In this document: positions 34,727 through 38,864 of the stretch, in pieces
Numbering within the stretch: position 1 is the first letter of the stretch
Layout: every line of letters begins with the position of its first letter
Source of the DNA: an uncultured Gammaproteobacteria bacterium
GTDB taxonomy: Bacteria > Pseudomonadota > Gammaproteobacteria > Berkiellales > Berkiellaceae
NCBI GenBank assembly: GCA_902826485.1
Contig: CADEEZ010000018.1
Coordinates: 1-38,864 of the forward strand
Reading direction: 5' to 3'
Length of the DNA: 38,864 nt
Program-made: the position numbers and the translations under genes
The notes under the pieces: model-generated
Told to the model about the DNA's origin: nothing
What the model saw: the letters and a program-made list of their open reading frames with translations, nothing else
Databases searched by the model: none

Positions 34727-35753
34727 TATTCAACCCTTTACCCCTATTCTTGCTATCACTTTGGGTGAACCAGCAGGGATAGGGCCTGATATTTTTCTAA
34801 AAGTAGCGCAATCTGCTCAACCTGCGCATCTCATTGTTTTTGGCTCTCCCGATTTGCTTTTACAACGCGCCAGTAACCTCGGATTAGATATCAAATTAAA
34901 TTATATCGATGATATTGCCGCTTATACTGCTTCTGCTGAACCGCTTGAGCCTTCTAAGCCTTTTGACATTAACATCGTTCCTATTCCGCTAACGCATCTG
35001 GTGGAGCCAGGACAGTTATCGGTTCATCACAGTGCATATGTTCTTGAAGCACTTCGACAAGCTACTGATGCGTGTTTATTAAATTATTGTCATGCCATGA
35101 CAACAGGGCCTGTTCATAAAACGATTTTAAGACAATACGATCATGTGTTTATCGATCAAACACATTTAATCAGTGAACAATGCAAAACGGAATACCATCA
35201 TGTCATGATGGGGTTTATCAGTGAAGGCATGAAATTAGGCGTCGCGACTTTGCATGAGCCTATTCATAAAGTCTCAAAATTACTTACCCCTGAATTAGTC
35301 AAACACAAAATGCTGAGTTTTGGCCGCGACCTACGCACTTTTTTTCAAATTGAACAACCCAAAATCGGTTTGCTAGGATTAAATCCCCATGCCGGCGAAA
35401 ATGGCCTTATCGGTTTAGAAGAACAAAATATTATTCTGCCTTGTCTTGAAGAAATTAAAAAAAATCATCCCGACTATATTTTTAGTGAGTTACTCGCCCC
35501 GGATAGCGCTTTTATGTCCATCAACCGAACAAAATATGATGGCTTTTTGTGTTGGTATCACGATCAAGGCTTAGGCCCTTTTAAAACTTTATATGAACAA
35601 AATGCGGCGACTATTTTATTTGGGCTGCCCCTTGTTCGCACTTCTGTCGATCATGGCACTGCTCTGCCTTTAGCCGGCACAGATAAAGCGGATGCTGGCA
35701 GCTTTCAATATGCCATTAATTTAGCCTCCACTATTACCAAGAACATGCAGTAA
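34716..35753 (+). CDS. pdxA: 4-hydroxythreonine-4-phosphate dehydrogenase
   Basis: 345 residues. PdxA oxidises 4-phosphohydroxy-L-threonine in pyridoxal phosphate synthesis. Signatures: LGEPAGIGPDIFLK at the N-terminus, TTGPVHKTIL, and metal-binding His residues in FIDQTHLISEQC, GLNPHAGENG and WYHDQGLGPFKTLY. The family ending TSVDHGTALPLAGTDKADAG is intact. It overlaps the end of surA, as in many gammaproteobacteria, and rsmA follows after 4 bp. Confidence 0.95.
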   Translation: MPANIQPFTPILAITLGEPAGIGPDIFLKVAQSAQPAHLIVFGSPDLLLQRASNLGLDIKLNYIDDIAAYTASAEPLEPSKPFDINIVPIPLTHLVEPGQLSVHHSAYVLEALRQATDACLLNYCHAMTTGPVHKTILRQYDHVFIDQTHLISEQCKTEYHHVMMGFISEGMKLGVATLHEPIHKVSKLLTPELVKHKMLSFGRDLRTFFQIEQPKIGLLGLNPHAGENGLIGLEEQNIILPCLEEIKKNHPDYIFSELLAPDSAFMSINRTKYDGFLCWYHDQGLGPFKTLYEQNAATILFGLPLVRTSVDHGTALPLAGTDKADAGSFQYAINLASTITKNMQ

Positions 35754-35757
35754 TTTT

Positions 35758-36585
35758 ATGCGAACAAAAAAACATTTTGGGCAACATTTTTTAACCCAAC
35801 CCGCGATCATTCAAAAAATATTACGCGAGCTCTCTGCGAGTCTAGAAGATACGTTAATTGAAATTGGCCCAGGCAAAGGCGCAATTACTCTGCCCCTTTT
35901 AGAACATGATCATCAGCTCACGGCCATTGATATCGATCCGGATGTCATTGAATATCTCACCCCTTATCTTGAGGCTTATCCCAAATTTAAATTAATACAC
36001 CAAGATGCTTTAGAAGCCAATTTAGAAACCATTGCATTAGGTTCACCCAATCATAAAATAAAATTAATTGGCAATTTGCCCTATAATATTTCAACCCCTC
36101 TCATCTTTCATTTTTTGAAATACGCCAGTTTTCTACAAGAAATGGTTATCATGGTCCAAAAAGAAGTGGCCGACCGCATCTGTTCCGAATCAGGAAATAA
36201 AATATATGGCCGTTTGAGTGTCATGGTACAAGCAGTATGCCGAGTAGAAAAATGTTTTAATGTGCCCCCTGGTGCGTTTACGCCTCCGCCTAAAGTACAA
36301 TCTGCGGTGATTAAACTTATCCCTTATAATCCCCAAACAAATCCTTCGCCTTATGGCGAAATCGATTATGCTGCCTTAGGTAAATTATGTTTAAACTTAT
36401 TTACCCAACGTCGTAAAACCCTTAAAAATTTAATTAAACCTTATTTTAATCAAGCAGAAGATGTCGATGCATTTTTTGTTAACTATCCGCAATTTTCTGC
36501 TATGCAGCGTCCTGAAACGTTATCTGTGAAGGATTTTATTGAGCTGAGTAGCGCGTTAAACAGTCACGGCATAAAACCAGAATAA
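35758..36585 (+). CDS. rsmA: 16S rRNA (adenine-1518/1519-N6)-dimethyltransferase
   Basis: 275 residues, full length. RsmA (KsgA) dimethylates two adenines in helix 45 of 16S rRNA. RTKKHFGQHFLT opens the protein, IEIGPGKGAITLPLL is SAM motif I, and LIGNLPYNISTPL is the catalytic NLPY motif. The C-terminal domain has FTQRRKTLKNLI. It is the intact parent of the 3' fragment repeated at 37843-38318. The usual downstream apaG and apaH genes are not found here; a repeat-rich region follows instead. Confidence 0.96.
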   Translation: MRTKKHFGQHFLTQPAIIQKILRELSASLEDTLIEIGPGKGAITLPLLEHDHQLTAIDIDPDVIEYLTPYLEAYPKFKLIHQDALEANLETIALGSPNHKIKLIGNLPYNISTPLIFHFLKYASFLQEMVIMVQKEVADRICSESGNKIYGRLSVMVQAVCRVEKCFNVPPGAFTPPPKVQSAVIKLIPYNPQTNPSPYGEIDYAALGKLCLNLFTQRRKTLKNLIKPYFNQAEDVDAFFVNYPQFSAMQRPETLSVKDFIELSSALNSHGIKPE

Positions 36586-36638
36586 ATCTTCGATTACTCC
36601 AGCCCCCACCCCAGCGGAGTGCATACCCACGATGGTTT

Positions 36639-36739
36639 TCTCTACGTACCGCGGCTTGTCCGCGGTATCCTAGAAGTTTACATTATCCTTAAAAATTTGG
36701 TGAACCTGGATGCCGCGGACAAGCCGCGGCACGTAGGGA
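36639..36739. repeat. Inverted-repeat hairpin element, family 2 (CCGCGG type)
   Basis: Imperfect 32-bp inverted arms, 36639-36670 and 36708-36739, three mismatches, with a 37-bp spacer. Each arm contains CCGCGGCTTGTCCGCGG, itself a palindrome. Layout matches the family 1 elements (about 30-bp arms, spacer near 40 bp) but the sequence is different. It lies in the 391-bp gap between rsmA and the hendecad-repeat gene and may terminate rsmA transcription. Confidence 0.8.
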
Positions 36740-36903
36740 ATGACATATTTAAGCTTGGTGCCTATGGACCTTGCTTGCCTGTCATAGCTTTAGCGTAGAC
36801 AGCTGTCTGCCCTTTCCCTCTTTTCAAGAGTGGAATTATGTTAGTTGTAAAACATTATATTAAAGAATATCTATTATATACCCAAAAAACCTATAAAATT
36901 GTG

Positions 36904-36931
36904 TTAAAGAACTAATGTTTGATGATATACT
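36904..36931 (+). promoter_or_regulatory. Predicted promoter for the hendecad-repeat gene
   Basis: -35-like TTAAAG (36904-36909), 16-bp spacer, -10 TATACT (36926-36931), 45 bp before the ATG at 36977. The surrounding 100 bp are very AT-rich. The whole promoter is copied at about 38637-38664. Confidence 0.45.
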
Positions 36932-36976
36932 TCCGAAAATTAGTCAGCTTCAATGATAATAGGCAGTACATACACT

Positions 36977-37783
36977 ATGAGTATATTTGATTCTTTTTTT
37001 GATCTTATCGATAACGTCATCACCTATGTTGGAAATGGAATCGATAATTTTTTTAATAGCTTCGGCAATACCCTAGATAACTTTGGTAATGCTTTAGATA
37101 ATGCTGCCAATAGCTTCGACAATGCTTTAGATATTGTTGCCACTAACCTCGAAAATGCAGTAGACATTGCTGCCAATAACTTTGGTAATGCTTTAGATAA
37201 TGCTGCCAATAGCTTCGACAATGCTTTAGATATTGCTGCCACTAACCTCGAAAATGCAGTAGACATTACTGCCAATAACTTTGGTAATGCTTTAGATAAT
37301 GCCGCGGATAACTTTGACACTCTGCTCAATAATATCACTAAAACACTTCAAAATAAGTCGATTATCTATAATCTAGATTTCATGAAGCCCGATCAAATCG
37401 AAATTGAATTTAATAATAAAGAAAACTCCCCTGAGTTAAAAGCCCTTATTTATGCTCATCAAATTAAAACACTACTCAATGAATTATTTAGTATTTTTTG
37501 GCCTTTATATCAGCAAGATAAAACCATATATTCTCCATTGAGTGAGGCACCCATCGAAGTATTAATGCGTATATTTTCTAGAAAATATAGTATCTTAACG
37601 CCTGAAGCTTTAAATGAAAATTTAAACCTCGCGTTTGGGGCAATGAATACCATGGCAAAAAACATTTTACCATCGCCGCCTCCTAAGCCGGTTATCTTTT
37701 CAACCAATGATTCGGTCCCGGAATTAGAAAATTCTACCGATGCATGCAGCGAATTGAAAACGCAAAAACACCTAGGGCTTTGA
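36977..37783 (+). CDS. Hendecad-repeat protein with F-box-like C-terminal segment; candidate effector
   Basis: 268 residues. I start at ATG 36977 (MSIFDSFF): the diverged copy at 37819 keeps this ATG and a GGGAAG site before it but not the earlier ATG at 36953. Residues about 35-125 are back-to-back 11-residue repeats (NFGNALDNAAN, SFDNALDIVAT, NLENAVDIAAN) in a 33-residue super-repeat, with hydrophobic residues in fixed places and Asp/Asn/Glu but no Lys/Arg: a long acidic amphipathic or hendecad coiled-coil helix. A globular part (about 130-245) includes APIEVLMRIFSRKYSILTPE (from about 191), which resembles the start of an F-box. The tail is polar. There is no signal peptide. I know no named homologue. 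A secreted effector or surface-binding helix is inference. Confidence 0.7.
   Translation: MSIFDSFFDLIDNVITYVGNGIDNFFNSFGNTLDNFGNALDNAANSFDNALDIVATNLENAVDIAANNFGNALDNAANSFDNALDIAATNLENAVDITANNFGNALDNAADNFDTLLNNITKTLQNKSIIYNLDFMKPDQIEIEFNNKENSPELKALIYAHQIKTLLNELFSIFWPLYQQDKTIYSPLSEAPIEVLMRIFSRKYSILTPEALNENLNLAFGAMNTMAKNILPSPPPKPVIFSTNDSVPELENSTDACSELKTQKHLGL
37079..37333 (+). repeat. 99-bp tandem repeat inside the hendecad-repeat gene
   Basis: Two full units (37079-37177 and 37178-37276) and a diverging third (37277 to about 37333). Units 1 and 2 differ at very few bases (GTT/GCT giving Val/Ala, and GCT/ACT giving Ala/Thr). Each unit codes for three 11-residue repeats, so unit gain or loss keeps the frame. 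Confidence 0.85.
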
Positions 37784-37818
37784 AAGCATTCATTTTTAAT
37801 ATTGGGAAGTACATCACC

Positions 37819-37893
37819 ATGAGTATATTTGATTCTTGTAGAGATTTTTTTAAATACGCCCCTTATTTACAAGAAATGGTGATAATGGTTTAA
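37819..37893 (+). pseudogene. Chimeric 24-codon ORF: start of hendecad gene joined to rsmA fragment
   Basis: ATGAGTATATTTGATTCT repeats the first six codons of the gene at 36977, and the 20 bp before it (with GGGAAG for AGGCAG) are related as well. After a few codons it passes in frame into rsmA-like KYAPYLQEMVIMV, where intact rsmA has KYASFLQEMVIMVQKE, then stops at TAA (37891). It reads as a recombination scar; a translated 24-residue peptide is possible but unproven. Confidence 0.6.
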
Positions 37894-38318
37894 AAAGAAG
37901 TGGCCGACCGCATCTGTTCCGAATCAGGAAATAAATATATGGCCGTTTGAGTGTCATGGTACAAGCAGTATGCCGAGTAGAAAAATGTTTTAATGTGCCC
38001 CCTGGTGCGTTTACGCCTCCGCCTAAAGTACAATCTGCGGTGATTAAACTTATCCCTTATAATCCCCAAACAAATCCTTCGCCTTATGGCGAAATCGATT
38101 ATGCTGCCTTAGGTAAATTATGTTTAAACTTATTTACCCAACGTCGTAAAACCCTTAAAAATTTAATTAAACCTTATTTTAATCAAGCAGAAGATGTCGA
38201 TGCATTTTTTGTTAACTATCCGCAATTTTCTGCTATGCAGCGTCCTGAAACGTTATCTGTGAAGGATTTTATTGAGCTGAGTAGCGCGTTAAACAGTCAC
38301 GGCATAAAACCAGAATAA
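37843..38318 (+). pseudogene. Truncated, frameshifted copy of the rsmA 3' half
   Basis: It matches intact rsmA from about codon 118 to the stop. The first 50 bp are diverged (several substitutions, including one making TAA at 37891); from about 37896 on it appears identical except for one missing A near 37934 that shifts the frame. The N-terminal SAM-binding and NLPY motifs are absent, so it cannot be an active methyltransferase. An open frame of 123 codons survives from 37947 but has only a TTG start and no visible ribosome site. Confidence 0.85.
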
Positions 38319-38371
38319 ATCTTCGATTACTCCAGCCCCCACCCCAGCGGAGTGCATACCCACGATGGTTT

Positions 38372-38472
38372 TCTCTACGTACCGCGGCTTGTCCGCGGTA
38401 TCCTAGAAGTTTACATTATCCTTAAAAATTTGGTGAACCTGGATGCCGCGGACAAGCCGCGGCACGTAGGGA
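38372..38472. repeat. Second copy of the family 2 hairpin element
   Basis: Copy of 36639-36739 displaced by 1,733 bp; arms and spacer look unchanged. It is part of the tandem duplication rather than an independent insertion. Confidence 0.8.
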
Positions 38473-38709
38473 ATGACATATTTAAGCTTGGTGCCTATGG
38501 ACCTTGCTTGCCTGTCATAGCTTTAGCGTAGACAGCTGTCTGCCCTTTCCCTCTTTTCAAGAGTGGAATTATGTTAGTTGTAAAACATTATATTAAAGAA
38601 TATCTATTATATACCCAAAAAACCTATAAAATTGTGTTAAAGAACTAATGTTTGATGATATACTTCCGAAAATTAGTCAGCTTCAATGATAATAGGCAGT
38701 ACATACACT

Positions 38710-38864
38710 ATGAGTATATTTGATTCTTTTTTTGATCTTATCGATAACGTCATCACCTATGTTGGAAATGGAATCGATAATTTTTTTAATAGCTTCGGCA
38801 ATACCCTAGATAACTTTGGTAATGCTTTAGATAATGCTGCCAATAGCTTCGACAATGCTTTAGA
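38710..38864 (+). CDS. Second copy of the hendecad-repeat gene, cut by the window end
   Basis: The first 155 bp match 36977-37131, starting ATGAGTATATTTGATTC, with the upstream promoter region also copied. The window ends within the first 99-bp repeat, so it cannot be told whether this copy is intact, how many repeat units it has, or whether it differs from the first copy downstream. Its ribosome site and ATG are unchanged, so expression is expected if the rest is intact. Confidence 0.7.
   Translation, partial: MSIFDSFFDLIDNVITYVGNGIDNFFNSFGNTLDNFGNALDNAANSFDNAL

Larger units (their letters stand above)
36160..38864 (+). repeat. Direct tandem duplication with a period of about 1,733 bp
   Basis: From about 36162 the sequence recurs at about 37896 and matches to the end of the window (38864), apart from one missing A near 37934. 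The period is 1,734 bp before this deletion and 1,733 after it. The unit holds the rsmA 3' half, the 36586-36952 gap with its hairpin and promoter, and the start of the hendecad-repeat gene. I compared the copies by eye over rsmA and the gap. Because the second copy runs off the window, more copies may follow. Confidence 0.9.

Noticed and set aside
37079..37333. CRISPR array
   Set aside because: The repeats are 99 bp, directly adjacent without spacers, and lie inside a coding region in frame.
37024..37338. A 104-codon reverse-strand ORF with its own 11-residue repeat pattern
   Set aside because: It is the antisense of the hendecad repeats; the pattern follows from the DNA repeat and no start signal supports it.
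37947..38318. A 123-codon ORF identical to the RsmA C-terminus as a separate gene
   Set aside because: TTG start, no ribosome site, and it lacks the SAM-binding and catalytic domains; treated as part of the rsmA pseudogene.
1..38864. tRNA, rRNA or riboswitch genes
   Set aside because: No cloverleaf, rRNA-like stretch or recognisable riboswitch core was seen in the gaps between genes; short ncRNAs cannot be excluded by eye.

Overview
The window looks like chromosome of an AT-rich (roughly 40% GC by eye) Gram-negative gammaproteobacterium. I place it, by inference, near the Legionellales (Coxiella/Legionella/Berkiella-type, host-associated). Reasons: gammaproteobacterial synteny (nudF divergent from tolC; lptD-surA-pdxA-rsmA; amgK-murU divergent from lptD; ilvE, a CHCC zinc-finger gene and waaF together), heptose-containing LPS genes, ankyrin-repeat proteins, an ankyrin-lipase fusion and a repeat protein with an F-box-like segment. 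No rRNA, tRNA, CRISPR array or transposase gene was seen.

Layout. 1-2451: 5' part of nudF (reverse), then pcm-like and tolC. 2452-3877: an accessory island between tolC and waaA, with a cupin-like gene, a small double-glycine-leader (bacteriocin-like) peptide gene and several palindromic intergenic repeats. 3878-9262: waaA (reverse), then a tight forward run of glycosyltransferase, polysaccharide deacetylase, rlmJ and a predicted outer-membrane protein, followed by a small ankyrin protein. 9202-19008: a probable 12-gene reverse operon, in transcription order stomatin-like qmcA, nfeD, ilvE, zinc finger, waaF, waaC, O-antigen-ligase-like, glycosyltransferase, LPS-kinase-like, hldE, hldD and a small unknown ORF. 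19146-22291: pilU, a DegS/DegQ-like protease, a terminator and a coiled-coil protein. 22468-24891: reverse pagL-rpe-gcdH, divergent from a tetR gene. 25729-28002: ankyrin plus class-3 lipase fusion. 27999-30654: reverse amgK-murU-djlA. 30788-36585: forward lptD, surA, pdxA, rsmA. 36586-38864: a tandem duplication carrying the 3' part of rsmA, a hairpin element, a promoter and a hendecad-repeat protein gene. The window ends inside the second copy.

Functional picture. Most genes build and maintain the envelope: Kdo transfer (WaaA), ADP-heptose synthesis (HldE, HldD), heptosyl transfer (WaaC, WaaF), core decoration and ligation, LPS export to the surface (LptD), outer-membrane protein folding (SurA, DegS-like), lipid A 3-O-deacylation (PagL) and MurNAc recycling (AmgK, MurU). 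Between these blocks are accessory genes that could act outside the cell or in a host: the GG-leader peptide beside tolC, the ankyrin-lipase, the small ankyrin protein, and the duplicated hendecad-repeat gene. The last is the strongest candidate for something undescribed. It has 11-residue repeats encoded by 99-bp DNA units, an F-box-like C-terminal segment, and it travels in a duplication unit with a piece of rsmA.
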